Assembly (NCBI RefSeq): GCF_012317385.1 | Contig: NZ_CP051144.1 | Location: 2,790,001-2,854,000, forward strand | Length of the DNA stretch: 64,000 bases | Direction of reading: 5' to 3' | DNA from: Romboutsia sp. CE17 | GTDB taxonomy: Bacteria > Bacillota > Clostridia > Peptostreptococcales > Peptostreptococcaceae | The notes under the pieces: generated by a model | Seen by the model: the letters and a program-made list of their open reading frames with translations, nothing else | The model's database searches: none | What the model was told of the DNA's origin: nothing | Shown here: piece by piece, positions 55,370-64,000 of the stretch | How the letters are laid out: each line of letters opens with the position of its first letter | Numbering within the stretch: position 1 is the first letter of the stretch | Translations under genes and position numbers: made by a program

Positions 55370-55402
55370 GAACCAGTTAACGAATGGAAGGAGGGTTTCA
55401 AT

Positions 55403-55801
55403 ATGACAATGACAGATCCAATTGCAGATATGCTTACACGTATAAGAAATGCTAACGTTGTTAAGCATGAAACTGTTGACGTTCCTGCTTCTAATATGAA
55501 GAAAGAAATAGCTAGAATCTTATTAGAAGAAGGTTTCGTTAGAGGTTATGATGTTATAGAAGATGGAAAGCAAGGAATAATAAGAATACAATTAAAGTAC
55601 GGACAATCAGGCGAAAGAGTTATATCAGGACTTAAGAGAATATCTAAGCCAGGTATGAGAGTTTACGCTTCTAACCATGAAGTACCAAAAGTATTAAATG
55701 GATTAGGTATATCAGTTATATCTACTTCAAAAGGTATATTAACTGACAAGCAAGCAAGAAAAGAAAATGTTGGTGGAGAAGTAATCTGCTACGTTTGGTA
55801 A
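55403..55801 (+). CDS. rpsH: 30S ribosomal protein S8
   Basis: S8 (132 residues) binds 16S helix 21 and is an early assembly protein; in E. coli it also represses the spc operon. It begins [17 protein letters not shown] and shows [12 protein letters not shown] and the ending GGEVICYVW. Normal length. The start has GGAGGG. Confidence 0.97.
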   Translation: MTMTDPIADMLTRIRNANVVKHETVDVPASNMKKEIARILLEEGFVRGYDVIEDGKQGIIRIQLKYGQSGERVISGLKRISKPGMRVYASNHEVPKVLNGLGISVISTSKGILTDKQARKENVGGEVICYVW

Positions 55802-55831
55802 TATAAACGAACAATGTAAGGAGGTGCGACT

Positions 55832-56374
55832 ATGTCAAGAATAGGTGTTAAGCCAATAACTGTGCCAGCTGGTGTTGAAGTAACTATAACAGAAGGAAAC
55901 TTAGTTACAGTTAAAGGACCTAAAGGAACTTTATCTAAGCAATTTGATGCGGCATTAACTATAAAGCAAGAAGAAAATACTATAACTGTTGAAAGACCTA
56001 CTAACAACAAGCAACATAGATCATTACACGGATTAACTAGAACGTTAATAGATAATATGGTAGTTGGTGTTACTAATGGATTCGAAAAGAAATTAGAATT
56101 AGTTGGTGTTGGATACAGAGCTCAAAAGCAAGGGAAGAAATTAGTTATGAACTTAGGATTCTCTCATCCAGTAGAAATGGAAGATCCAGAAGGAATAACT
56201 GTTGAAGCTCCTAACCAAACTGAGTTAATAGTTAAAGGTATAGATAAGCAATTAGTAGGAAACTACGCTGCTAAAATAAGAGACTGGAGAAAGCCAGAGC
56301 CATACAAAGGTAAAGGTATAAGATACGCTGGTGAAGTTGTAAGACGTAAAGAAGGTAAAACTGGTAAGAAATAA
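55832..56374 (+). CDS. rplF: 50S ribosomal protein L6
   Basis: L6 (180 residues) lies near the sarcin-ricin loop where elongation factors bind. It has [16 protein letters not shown], two repeated domains, and the conserved [24 protein letters not shown] near the C terminus. Start supported by AAGGAGGTG. Confidence 0.97.
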   Translation: MSRIGVKPITVPAGVEVTITEGNLVTVKGPKGTLSKQFDAALTIKQEENTITVERPTNNKQHRSLHGLTRTLIDNMVVGVTNGFEKKLELVGVGYRAQKQGKKLVMNLGFSHPVEMEDPEGITVEAPNQTELIVKGIDKQLVGNYAAKIRDWRKPEPYKGKGIRYAGEVVRRKEGKTGKK

Positions 56375-56408
56375 TACCAAACCTAAACGTTAAGAAAGGA
56401 GTGATCTC

Positions 56409-56777
56409 ATGTTAAAGAAAGCTGATAAAAACGCAAAAAGACTTCAAAGACATAAGAGAGTTCGTAAAAAAGTAAACGGAACTACTCAAAGACCAAGATT
56501 ATGTGTATTTAGAAGTTCAAACAATATATATGCTCAAATAATAGATGATACAAACAGAGTTACTCTTGTTTCTGCATCTTCTTTAGAAGCAGAAGTAAAG
56601 GGAGCTGTAAGTCATACAGGAAACAAAGCTGCAGCTAAAATGGTTGGTCAATTAGTGGCTAAAAAAGCTGTAGAAAAAGGAATCACTGAAGTTGTATTTG
56701 ACAGAGGTGGATACCTATATCACGGAAGAATACAAGAGTTAGCTGAAGGTGCTAGAGAAGCTGGTCTTAAGTTCTAA
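56409..56777 (+). CDS. rplR: 50S ribosomal protein L18
   Basis: L18 (122 residues) binds 5S rRNA with L5. It shows [16 protein letters not shown] near the start, the [14 protein letters not shown] segment and the ending [26 protein letters not shown], which is conserved. It follows rplF after 34 bases. Confidence 0.96.
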   Translation: MLKKADKNAKRLQRHKRVRKKVNGTTQRPRLCVFRSSNNIYAQIIDDTNRVTLVSASSLEAEVKGAVSHTGNKAAAKMVGQLVAKKAVEKGITEVVFDRGGYLYHGRIQELAEGAREAGLKF

Positions 56778-56806
56778 TTACATTAGAAATAAAGGAGGGA
56801 AATCAC

Positions 56807-57316
56807 ATGCTACGTCGTAAGCCGATAGATGCAAGACAACTTGATTTACAAGAAAGAGTTGTTGAAGTTAGACGTGTTACTAAAGTTGTTAAAGGTGGTA
56901 GAAACTTTAGATTCGCAGCTTTAGTTGTTGTAGGAGACGAAAACGGACACGTTGGTGTAGGTACTGGAAAAGCTATGGAAGTTCCAGATGCTATAAAAAA
57001 AGCAGTAGAAGATGCTAAGAAGAATCTTATAGAAGTACCAATGGTTGGTACAACTATTCCTCATCAAGTAAACGGACACTTTGGTGCTGGAAAAATATTA
57101 ATAATGCCTGCTCAAGAAGGTACAGGAGTTATAGCTGGGGGACCTGCTAGAGCTGTACTTGAATTAGCTGGATTAAAAGACGTTAGAGCTAAATCTTTAG
57201 GATCTAACAACCCAAGAAATATGGTAAATGCTACAATAGAAGGACTTAACTCTCTTAAGACAGCTGAAGAAATAGCTAAATTAAGAGGTAAAAAAGTTGA
57301 AGATCTTCTAGGGTAA
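56807..57316 (+). CDS. rpsE: 30S ribosomal protein S5
   Basis: S5 (169 residues) supports decoding accuracy and mRNA entry. The N-terminal double-stranded RNA-binding part includes [21 protein letters not shown] with the Gly and Arg of the spectinomycin loop, and the C-terminal part has [18 protein letters not shown]. Length is normal. The start has AAAGGAGGG. Confidence 0.97.
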   Translation: MLRRKPIDARQLDLQERVVEVRRVTKVVKGGRNFRFAALVVVGDENGHVGVGTGKAMEVPDAIKKAVEDAKKNLIEVPMVGTTIPHQVNGHFGAGKILIMPAQEGTGVIAGGPARAVLELAGLKDVRAKSLGSNNPRNMVNATIEGLNSLKTAEEIAKLRGKKVEDLLG

Positions 57317-57330
57317 GGAGGTAGTGTAAG

Positions 57331-57516
57331 ATGGCTAAATTACAAATAAAATTAGTTAGAAGTACAATAGGAACTACTCCTAACCAAAGAAAAAACGTAG
57401 AAGCGTTAGGATTAAGAAAAAGAGAACAAGTAGTTGTTAAAGAAGATAATGCCCAAACAAGAGGTATGATAAACAAAGTTAAGCATTTAGTTGAAGTAAC
57501 TGAAATAGCTGAATAA
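57331..57516 (+). CDS. rpmD: 50S ribosomal protein L30
   Basis: L30 (61 residues) is a small single-domain protein with the family pattern [25 protein letters not shown] and a C-terminal [11 protein letters not shown]. It lies 14 bases after rpsE with AAGGAGG upstream. Its place between rpsE and rplO is the usual one. Confidence 0.95.
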   Translation: MAKLQIKLVRSTIGTTPNQRKNVEALGLRKREQVVVKEDNAQTRGMINKVKHLVEVTEIAE

Positions 57517-57548
57517 TTATTGACTAGTAATAAAAGGAGGTGCTGACA

Positions 57549-57992
57549 ATGAAACTACATGAATTAAGACCTGCTGAAGGTGCAGTAAGATCTAAGAAAA
57601 GATTAGGTAGAGGTACTGCTACTGGACAAGGTAAAACTGCAGGACGTGGACAAAAAGGACAAAAGTCTCGTTCAGGTGGTGGAGTAAGAGTTGGATTCGA
57701 AGGTGGACAAATGCCACTTGCTAGAAGACTTCCTAAGAGAGGTTTCAAAAATCCATTCAGAAAAGAATACACTGAAGTTAATGTTGAATTATTAAACAGA
57801 TTTGAAAACGGAACAGAAATAACTGCTGAAGTTTTAAAATCAACTGGAGCTATAAGCAAAATAGCTAAAGACGGTATAAAAGTTTTAGGAAACGGAAACT
57901 TAGAAAAAGCTGTAACTGTTAAAGCTGCTAAATTTACTGCTTCAGCTCAAGAAAAAATAGAAAAAGCTGGTGGAAAAGCAGAGTTAGTTTAA
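57549..57992 (+). CDS. rplO: 50S ribosomal protein L15
   Basis: L15 (147 residues from ATG 57549) has a long extended N-terminal part rich in Gly and Arg ([24 protein letters not shown], with [18 protein letters not shown]) that reaches into the 23S core. The ATG has AAAGGAGGTG; a GTG nine bases earlier lies inside that site. secY follows after 43 bases. Confidence 0.97.
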   Translation: MKLHELRPAEGAVRSKKRLGRGTATGQGKTAGRGQKGQKSRSGGGVRVGFEGGQMPLARRLPKRGFKNPFRKEYTEVNVELLNRFENGTEITAEVLKSTGAISKIAKDGIKVLGNGNLEKAVTVKAAKFTASAQEKIEKAGGKAELV

Positions 57993-58035
57993 TCTACACT
58001 GTATTTTCAGGCCACTACAGGCGGGGTGAATTAAC

Positions 58036-59310
58036 GTGCTATCACAGTTAAAACAAGCTTGGAGAATTAAAGACGTAAGAAAAAAAATATTATATACTTT
58101 AATGATGATTGCTGTATTTAGGATAGGTGCGACTATACCTGTTCCTGGAGTGGACACAAGTATTATAAAGGAGATGGTAGGTAAAAATAGCCTACTTTCC
58201 CTGTATAATATGTTCACAGGGGGTGCATTTAGTAGTTTTACTCTATTTGCATTGGGGATAGGACCATATATCACTGCATCGATTATCTTACAACTTTTAA
58301 CTATTGGTTTTGAGAGCCTGGATGAACTCCAAAAATCAGGTGAAGAGGGTAAGAAAAAGATAAATAAGTATACAAAATATACAGCATTAGCACTAGCTTT
58401 TGTACAAGCAATAGGTATCACTCTAGGTGTTATTAAAAGCTTTGGAGCACTTAAATCTGATAATGTGTTCTTTATATCAACTATAATATTAACATTAGTT
58501 TCATCTAGTATGTTATTAATGTGGATAGGTGATAAGATAACAGAAAAAGGTTTAGGAAATGGTAGTTCAGTAATAATATTTGTTGGAATTGTTTCGAGAG
58601 TACCATCAGATGTTATAAGTACTATAAATATGGTGCAAAATGGTAGTCTTGCTATATGGGCTGCAGTTATGTTAGCAGTAGTAATTCTTCTTACAATAAC
58701 AGCTGTTACGTATATACAAGAAGCTACTAGAAAAATACCAGTTCAGTATGCTAAAAGAGTTGTTGGAAGAAAGATGTATGGAGGACAAAGTTCTCATATA
58801 CCAATGAAAGTTAACCAATCAGGAGTTATACCAGTAATTTTTGCTAGTTCACTTTTAGCTTTTCCACAAACTATAGCAATGTTCATGGGAGCAGATGCTC
58901 AAAACTTTGTCCAAACATACTTAACTCCAAATGGAGATATAGGATTTTGGATATATAGATCACTTGAAGTTCTATTAATAGTATTCTTTGCTTATTTCTA
59001 TACAACTGTATCATTTAATACAGAAGACATAGCAAATAACATGAAAAATAATGGAGGATTTATACCAGGTATAAGACCAGGTAAGCCAACTATTGATTAT
59101 TTAAATAGAATATTATCAAGATTAACTCTAGCAGGAGCTATATTCCTGGCTATAATATCATTAATACCAGCGTTTGCAACACATTATATGAATGTAAGTA
59201 TGAGCCTAGCTGGAACATCGTTATTAATAGTTGTTGGAGTTGCTTTAGAACTTAAGAGACAATTAGAATCAAACTTAGTTATGAGAAACTATCAAGGTTT
59301 CTTAAAATAA
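58036..59310 (+). CDS. secY: preprotein translocase subunit SecY
   Basis: SecY is the channel of the Sec system. The 424 residues show about ten hydrophobic segments, the plug region after TIPVPGVDTS, the ALGIGPYITASIILQLLT segment (TM2) and the C-terminal loops with the basic FIPGIRPGKPT stretch that contacts the ribosome. The start is GTG at 58036 with GGGGTG upstream. It works with SecE encoded at 32676. It starts the last part of the spc operon. Confidence 0.97.
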   Translation: MLSQLKQAWRIKDVRKKILYTLMMIAVFRIGATIPVPGVDTSIIKEMVGKNSLLSLYNMFTGGAFSSFTLFALGIGPYITASIILQLLTIGFESLDELQKSGEEGKKKINKYTKYTALALAFVQAIGITLGVIKSFGALKSDNVFFISTIILTLVSSSMLLMWIGDKITEKGLGNGSSVIIFVGIVSRVPSDVISTINMVQNGSLAIWAAVMLAVVILLTITAVTYIQEATRKIPVQYAKRVVGRKMYGGQSSHIPMKVNQSGVIPVIFASSLLAFPQTIAMFMGADAQNFVQTYLTPNGDIGFWIYRSLEVLLIVFFAYFYTTVSFNTEDIANNMKNNGGFIPGIRPGKPTIDYLNRILSRLTLAGAIFLAIISLIPAFATHYMNVSMSLAGTSLLIVVGVALELKRQLESNLVMRNYQGFLK

Positions 59311-59322
59311 GGAGATGATAAT

Positions 59323-59973
59323 ATGAGAATAATATTACTTGGACCTCCTGGTGCTGGAAAAGGTACTCAGGCTGCAGGCATAGTAGAAAAATATAACATA
59401 CCTCATATATCAACAGGAGATATATTCAGAAAGAATATAAAAGAAGGAACAGAGCTTGGAAAGAAAGCTAAAGAATACATGGATCAAGGATTATTAGTTC
59501 CAGATGAGTTAACTGTAGGTTTAGTAACTGATAGAATAACTCAAGAAGACTGTAAAAATGGATTTATGTTAGATGGATTTCCAAGAAATGTATCTCAAGC
59601 TGAACAATTAGATGCGTTTTTAAAAGAAAATAATATAGCTCTTAGTAACGTTATAAATATAGAGGTTGATAAGAACATATTAGTTTCAAGAGCAGTTGGA
59701 AGAAGAATTTGTAAATCTTGCGGTGCTACGTATCATGTTGAGTTTAATCCTCCTAAAATAGAAGGCGTATGCAATGTATGCCAAGGGGAGTTATACCAAA
59801 GAGCGGATGATAATGAAGAAACTGTATCAAAGAGAATACAAGTATATCTAGATGAAACTAAACCATTAGCTGATTATTATGCTAAAGAAGGTATATTATC
59901 AAACATAAATGGTCAACAATCTATAGATGAAGTATTTGCAGATATAGTGACTGCTCTAGGAAGTGAAAAATAA
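59323..59973 (+). CDS. adk: adenylate kinase, zinc-containing
   Basis: Adk interconverts AMP, ADP and ATP. The 216 residues have the P-loop GPPGAGKGT (7-15), the AMP site TGDIFR (31-36) and DGFPRN (84-89), and a long LID with four Cys (130, 133, 150, 153) that hold zinc, as in many Gram-positive bacteria. It follows secY after 12 bases and its stop overlaps the map start. Confidence 0.97.
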   Translation: MRIILLGPPGAGKGTQAAGIVEKYNIPHISTGDIFRKNIKEGTELGKKAKEYMDQGLLVPDELTVGLVTDRITQEDCKNGFMLDGFPRNVSQAEQLDAFLKENNIALSNVINIEVDKNILVSRAVGRRICKSCGATYHVEFNPPKIEGVCNVCQGELYQRADDNEETVSKRIQVYLDETKPLADYYAKEGILSNINGQQSIDEVFADIVTALGSEK

Positions 59974-60719
59974 TGATTGTTATTAAATCAAAAAAAGAAA
60001 TAGAACTTATGAGAGAGGCTGGCAAAATTGTAGCTGAAACTCATGAACTATTAAAGGAAGCTATTACTCCGGGAATATCTACTTTAGAGTTAGATAAAAT
60101 AGCTGAAGAGAATATAAGAAAATATAATGCCATCCCATCTTTTAAAGGCTATGGTGGATTTCCAGGAAGTATATGTGCATCTATAAATGAACAAGTTGTA
60201 CATGGAATTCCAGGAGATCAGATAGTAAAAGAAGGTGACATTATTAGTATAGATATAGGAGCCTATTATAAAGGATATCATGCTGACGCTGCTAAAACGC
60301 ACGGTGTAGGTATTATATCTGAAGAAGATAGGAAATTAATAGAAGTAACAAAAGAAAGCTTCTATGAAGGCATAAAATTTGCTAAACTAGGATATAGACT
60401 TTCGGATATCTCACACTCAATACAAGCGCACGTAGAGAAACATGGTTTCTCAGTTGTTAGAGATCTAGTAGGTCATGGAGTAGGCACAGAACTTCATGAA
60501 GATCCTCAAGTTCCTAACTATGGTCCTCCAGGCAAAGGTCCAAGACTTAGAGAAGGAATGGTAATTGCAATAGAGCCAATGATTAACATAGGTAGTTATT
60601 ATGTAAAGACTCTATCAGATGGATGGACAATCGTCACTATAGACGGTAAAAAATCAGCTCACTATGAGCATACGATAGCAATTACTGAAGATGAACCACT
60701 TATATTAACTAAGCTTTAG
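59973..60719 (+). CDS. map: methionine aminopeptidase type I
   Basis: Map removes the N-terminal Met of new proteins. The 248 residues include all five metal ligands (D94, D105, H168, E201, E232) and the substrate His H77. It is the short type Ia enzyme without an N-terminal extension. The ATG overlaps the adk stop in TAATG, which gives translational coupling in the conserved secY-adk-map order. Confidence 0.97.
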   Translation: MIVIKSKKEIELMREAGKIVAETHELLKEAITPGISTLELDKIAEENIRKYNAIPSFKGYGGFPGSICASINEQVVHGIPGDQIVKEGDIISIDIGAYYKGYHADAAKTHGVGIISEEDRKLIEVTKESFYEGIKFAKLGYRLSDISHSIQAHVEKHGFSVVRDLVGHGVGTELHEDPQVPNYGPPGKGPRLREGMVIAIEPMINIGSYYVKTLSDGWTIVTIDGKKSAHYEHTIAITEDEPLILTKL

Positions 60720-60737
60720 TTTGAAGGTGATGAAAGA

Positions 60738-61013
60738 GTGCTATCAGAAAAAATAAGAGTAGGTCAAGTTGTAAAAAGTTTATCAGGTAGAGAAACTGGA
60801 AGATTATTTTTCGTTGTAAAAGTAATAGATCCTCAGTATGTTTTAATATCTGATGGTAAAAAACGAAAACTTGACAGACCTAAGCTAAAAAAAGTTAAGC
60901 ACTTAAAAGTATATAAATTTTTTAATGAAGAAGTTAAAAATAAAATAGCGTCTGACAAAATAACAGATGCTTTTTTAAGAGCTGAACTTACTAAATCAAA
61001 AAATAATTTTTGA
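60738..61013 (+). CDS. KOW-domain RNA-binding protein (L14e-like)
   Basis: A 91-residue protein with a KOW-like N-terminal barrel (RVGQVVKSLSGRETGRLFFVVKVID, about 7-31) and a basic middle part KKRKLDRPKLKKVKHLKVYK. Related genes (YbzG in Bacillus) occur between map and infA in many Firmicutes and resemble ribosomal protein L14e of archaea and eukaryotes. Its role is unproven; ribosome binding is inferred. The start is GTG at 60738 with AAGGTG eight bases upstream. Confidence 0.82.
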   Translation: MLSEKIRVGQVVKSLSGRETGRLFFVVKVIDPQYVLISDGKKRKLDRPKLKKVKHLKVYKFFNEEVKNKIASDKITDAFLRAELTKSKNNF

Positions 61014-61040
61014 TTAGTTGAATGGAGGTCTGGTTATTTA

Positions 61041-61259
61041 ATGGCCAAAAAAGATGTAATAGAATTAGAAGGTACAGTTATTGAAAACTTACCTAATGCT
61101 ATGTTCAAAGTAAGATTAGAAAATGGACATGAAGTATTATGCCATTTATCTGGAAAGCTAAGAATGAACTTCATAAGAATTCTTGAAGGTGATAAGGTAA
61201 ATGTTGAACTTTCTCCATATGACCTTACAAGAGGAAGAATCACTTGGCGTAAGAAGTAG
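61041..61259 (+). CDS. infA: translation initiation factor IF-1
   Basis: IF-1 (72 residues) binds the A site of the small subunit during initiation. It is a single S1-like OB fold with the usual sequence, from [20 protein letters not shown] to the C-terminal LTRGRITWR. Start supported by TGGAGGT. It precedes rpmJ as in most Firmicutes. Confidence 0.97.
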   Translation: MAKKDVIELEGTVIENLPNAMFKVRLENGHEVLCHLSGKLRMNFIRILEGDKVNVELSPYDLTRGRITWRKK

Positions 61260-61276
61260 GCTATCTTATTTAGTAG

Positions 61277-61408
<132 letters not shown>

Positions 61409-61442
61409 GAAATTATTACTAGTAATTTGTTAACTTTTATAG

Positions 61443-61448
61443 TATAAT
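61443..61448 (+). promoter_or_regulatory. possible internal promoter (-10) before rpsM
   Basis: A perfect TATAAT lies in the 119-base gap after rpmJ; no good -35 is seen at 16-18 bases. A small GC-rich hairpin GCGC-TT-GCGC follows near 61475. Confidence 0.35.
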
Positions 61449-61527
61449 AGTAAACTGTGATGTTAACAATAGGGCGCTTGCGCGTCAAAAAGAAAATTAA
61501 ATAAAACATGTGTAGGAGGTGCGAATC

Positions 61528-61899
61528 ATGGCAAGAATAGCTGGGGTAGATTTACCTAGAGAAAAAAGAGCAGAGATAGGCTTAACTTATATATATGGTA
61601 TAGGAAAAGCTACTGCTAATGAAATATTAGCTAAAGCTGATATAAATCCTGACACGAGAATAAAGGATTTATCAGATGATCAAGTTAATGAATTAAGAAA
61701 AATAATAGACGCTGATTTCTTAGTTGAAGGTGACTTAAGAAGAGAAATCGCTTTAAACATAAAGAGATTAAGAGATATAAAATGTTATAGAGGTTTAAGA
61801 CATGCTAAGGGTCTTCCTTTAAGAGGTCAAAGAACTAAGACTAATGCTAGAACTAGAAAAGGTCCTAGAAAAACTGTATCTCGTAAGAAGAAAAAATAA
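61528..61899 (+). CDS. rpsM: 30S ribosomal protein S13
   Basis: S13 (123 residues from ATG 61528) forms bridges to the large subunit from the head. It shows [27 protein letters not shown] and the basic C-terminal [36 protein letters not shown] lies seven bases before the chosen ATG. Confidence 0.97.
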   Translation: MARIAGVDLPREKRAEIGLTYIYGIGKATANEILAKADINPDTRIKDLSDDQVNELRKIIDADFLVEGDLRREIALNIKRLRDIKCYRGLRHAKGLPLRGQRTKTNARTRKGPRKTVSRKKKK

Positions 61900-61929
61900 G
61901 AATAATAATTAGATAGGAGGGAAATGACA

Positions 61930-62328
61930 ATGGCTAAACCAAAAAAGAAAGCTACACGTGTTAGAAGAAGAGAGCGTAAAAACATTGAACGTGGACATGC
62001 GCATATACAATCTACTTTTAACAATACTATAATAACTTTAACAGATGTTCACGGAAATGCTATATCTTGGGCATCTTCTGGACAATTAGGATTCAAAGGA
62101 TCAAGAAAATCTACTCCTTTCGCATCTCAAATGGCTGCAGAAACTGCTGCTAAAGCTGCAATGGAGCATGGTTTAAAAACTGTTGAAGTATTCGTAAAAG
62201 GTCCTGGTTCAGGTAGAGAAGCTGCTATAAGAGCATTACAAGCTACTGGACTAGAAGTAACAATGATAAAAGACGTTACTCCAATCCCACACAACGGATG
62301 TAGACCACCAAAAAGAAGAAGAGTGTAA
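61930..62328 (+). CDS. rpsK: 30S ribosomal protein S11
   Basis: S11 (132 residues) lies on the platform near the E-site mRNA. It includes [19 protein letters not shown] and the ending [14 protein letters not shown], both conserved. I preferred ATG 61930 to 61924 because TAGGAGG at 61914-61920 gives a nine-base spacing. The C-terminal basic tail is intact. Confidence 0.96.
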   Translation: MAKPKKKATRVRRRERKNIERGHAHIQSTFNNTIITLTDVHGNAISWASSGQLGFKGSRKSTPFASQMAAETAAKAAMEHGLKTVEVFVKGPGSGREAAIRALQATGLEVTMIKDVTPIPHNGCRPPKRRRV

Positions 62329-62361
62329 TTTTATACAGAATAATTTAGGAGGTGTAAAGAC

Positions 62362-62988
62362 ATGGCAAGATATACAGGTGCATCTTGTAGACAATGCCGT
62401 AGAGAAGGAATGAAGTTATTCCTTAAAGGCGAAAGATGTCATACAGATAAGTGTGCTATAGAAAAAAGAAACTATGCTCCTGGTCAACATGGACAAGGAA
62501 GAAAGAAAGTTTCTAACTATGGTTTACAATTAAGAGAGAAACAAAAAGTTAAGAGAATATACGGAGTTTTAGAAACTCAATTCAGAAACTTATATGAACG
62601 TGCAGATAAAATGCCTGGTATAACAGGGGAAAACTTATTAAGTTTATTAGAAAGAAGATTAGACAACGTAGTTTACAGAATGGGATTAGCATCTTCTAGA
62701 AAAGAAGCTAGACAATTAGTAACTCACGGTCACTTCACTTTAAATGGAAATAAGGTAGATATACCTTCTATAACTGTTAAAGCTGACGATGTTATAGCAG
62801 TTAAAGAAAACTCTAAAACTTCTGCTAAATTCAAAGCTTTAGTAGAAGCTAATGCATCAAAAGTAGCTCCTAAGTGGTTAGATGCAAACTTAGAAGGAAT
62901 GACTGCTAAAGTTGTTGCTATGCCAACAAGAGAAGATATAGATCTTGAAATAGCTGAACACTTAATAGTAGAGCTTTACTCTAAGTAA
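62362..62988 (+). CDS. rpsD: 30S ribosomal protein S4
   Basis: S4 (208 residues) starts small-subunit assembly and in some bacteria represses its operon. It begins with a Cys-containing segment ([15 protein letters not shown], and [11 protein letters not shown]), suggesting the zinc-binding C+ form, and has the S4 RNA-binding domain near [22 protein letters not shown]. Its place between rpsK and rpoA is common in clostridia, but not in Bacillus subtilis. Confidence 0.97.
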   Translation: MARYTGASCRQCRREGMKLFLKGERCHTDKCAIEKRNYAPGQHGQGRKKVSNYGLQLREKQKVKRIYGVLETQFRNLYERADKMPGITGENLLSLLERRLDNVVYRMGLASSRKEARQLVTHGHFTLNGNKVDIPSITVKADDVIAVKENSKTSAKFKALVEANASKVAPKWLDANLEGMTAKVVAMPTREDIDLEIAEHLIVELYSK

Positions 62989-63063
62989 TAAGCAAGTTTT
63001 AAAATTAATTTTTAAAATTGTTTACCCTCAGTGGATTAATAAATTTAAAGGAGGGTTTTATCC

Positions 63064-64000
63064 ATGATAGAAATAGAAAAACCTAAAGTAGATATAATAG
63101 AACTTAGCGAAGACTATAGATATGGTAAATTCGTTATAGAGCCTCTAGAAAGAGGTTATGGTATAACTATAGGAAATGCTTTAAGAAGAGTATTATTATC
63201 ATCTTTACCAGGGGTTGCTGTAAATTCTATAAAAATAGATGGAGTTCTTCATGAATTCTCAACAGTACCAGGTGTTAAAGAAGATGTAACTGAAATAATA
63301 TTATCTTTAAAAGAGCTTTCAGCTACTATTGATGGAGAAGGAAGTAGAACTCTTAAAATAGAAGCACAAGGACCATGCTCTATCAAAGGATCAGATATAA
63401 TATGTCCTCCTGATGTTGAAATATTAAGTAAAGACTTATTAATAGCTACGCTAGATGATAATGCGAAGTTTAATATGGAAATATCTATAGATAAAGGTAG
63501 AGGATATGTTTCTGCTGAAGAAAATAAAACAGAGAATATGCCTATAGGTGTTTTACCTGTAGACTCAATATATACTCCTGTTGAAAAAGTGAGCTACCAT
63601 GTAGAAAATACAAGAGTAGGTCAAAAAACAGATTATGACAAGTTAGTACTTGAAGTTCAAACTAACGGTAGCATAAATCCTCAAGAAGGAATATCTTTAG
63701 CTGCTAAAGTACTAGTTGAGCATTTAAATCTATTCATTGATTTAACAGAGCACGTAAGCAATGTTGAAATAATGGTAGAAAAAGAAGAAGACCAAAAAGA
63801 AAAAGTTCTTGAAATGACTATAGAAGAATTAGATTTATCAGTTAGATCTTACAACTGTTTAAAGAGAGCGGGAATAAATACAGTTGAAGAGTTAGCTAAT
63901 AAGTCTGAGGACGATATGATGAAGGTTAGAAACCTTGGTAAAAAGTCACTTGAGGAAGTTATCCAAAAGTTAGAAGAACTAGGATTAGGTCTTAAACCAA
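63064..64000 (+). CDS. rpoA: RNA polymerase alpha subunit, 3' end beyond window
   Basis: RpoA dimerises to start polymerase assembly and its C-terminal domain binds UP elements. The visible 312 codons run from [17 protein letters not shown] through the N-terminal domain ([21 protein letters not shown]) and the linker to the helix-hairpin-helix C-terminal domain ([20 protein letters not shown]). No stop occurs before the edge; clostridial RpoA has about 315 residues, so only a few are missing. AAAGGAGGG precedes the ATG. Confidence 0.97.
   Translation, partial: MIEIEKPKVDIIELSEDYRYGKFVIEPLERGYGITIGNALRRVLLSSLPGVAVNSIKIDGVLHEFSTVPGVKEDVTEIILSLKELSATIDGEGSRTLKIEAQGPCSIKGSDIICPPDVEILSKDLLIATLDDNAKFNMEISIDKGRGYVSAEENKTENMPIGVLPVDSIYTPVEKVSYHVENTRVGQKTDYDKLVLEVQTNGSINPQEGISLAAKVLVEHLNLFIDLTEHVSNVEIMVEKEEDQKEKVLEMTIEELDLSVRSYNCLKRAGINTVEELANKSEDDMMKVRNLGKKSLEEVIQKLEELGLGLKP

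Overview
The window is AT-rich, low-GC Firmicute DNA. Its genes, codon use (ATA, AGA, TTA) and 16S sequence point to a clostridial relative of the family Peptostreptococcaceae (Clostridioides, Paeniclostridium or Romboutsia type). This placement is by recognition; no alignment was run. RpoB rifampicin-site numbering (D492, H502, S507) matches that used for C. difficile. Every real gene is on the + strand.

Layout. 1-2740: a cluster of 31 tRNA genes (the first cut by the window edge) covering every amino acid except Ala and Trp; it is a mosaic of two related copies of one cassette. 2741-3700: a terminator, a YaaL-type gene and an unknown acidic protein. 3701-9030: a complete rRNA operon (16S-23S-5S, no tRNA in the spacer) with leader promoters, boxA-like motifs, processing helices and a repeated RNA element. 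9302-22754: pyruvate carboxylase, a divergent EF-G-like GTPase, clpC, radA-disA, yacL, and ispD-ispF. 22830-31028: T-box-controlled proS, gltX, a 50-residue unknown protein, cysS-mrnC-rlmB-yacP and sigH. 31099-48134: tuf1, rpmG-secE-nusG-rplKA, rplJL, rpoBC, rpsL-rpsG-fusA and tuf2. 48225-64000: the S10-spc-alpha ribosomal protein cluster from rpsJ to rpoA, which runs off the right edge.

How it works together. Almost everything serves translation and transcription: tRNAs, rRNAs, three aminoacyl-tRNA synthetases, 30 ribosomal proteins, elongation and initiation factors, three RNA polymerase subunits, NusG and SigH, the SecY/SecE channel, and enzymes of rRNA maturation (MrnC, RlmB). Protein quality control (ClpC), repair and c-di-AMP signalling (RadA, DisA), isoprenoid synthesis (IspD, IspF) and anaplerosis (Pyc) lie between.

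No phage, insertion sequence, CRISPR array or defence island was seen. The window is mostly conserved core genome. What deserves a second look is a covarying RNA element before both 16S and 23S, the mosaic tRNA duplication, gene conversion between the tuf copies, unusual protein tails on RpoB and S3, clpC without ctsR-mcsAB, and several untested leader or intercistronic RNA structures.
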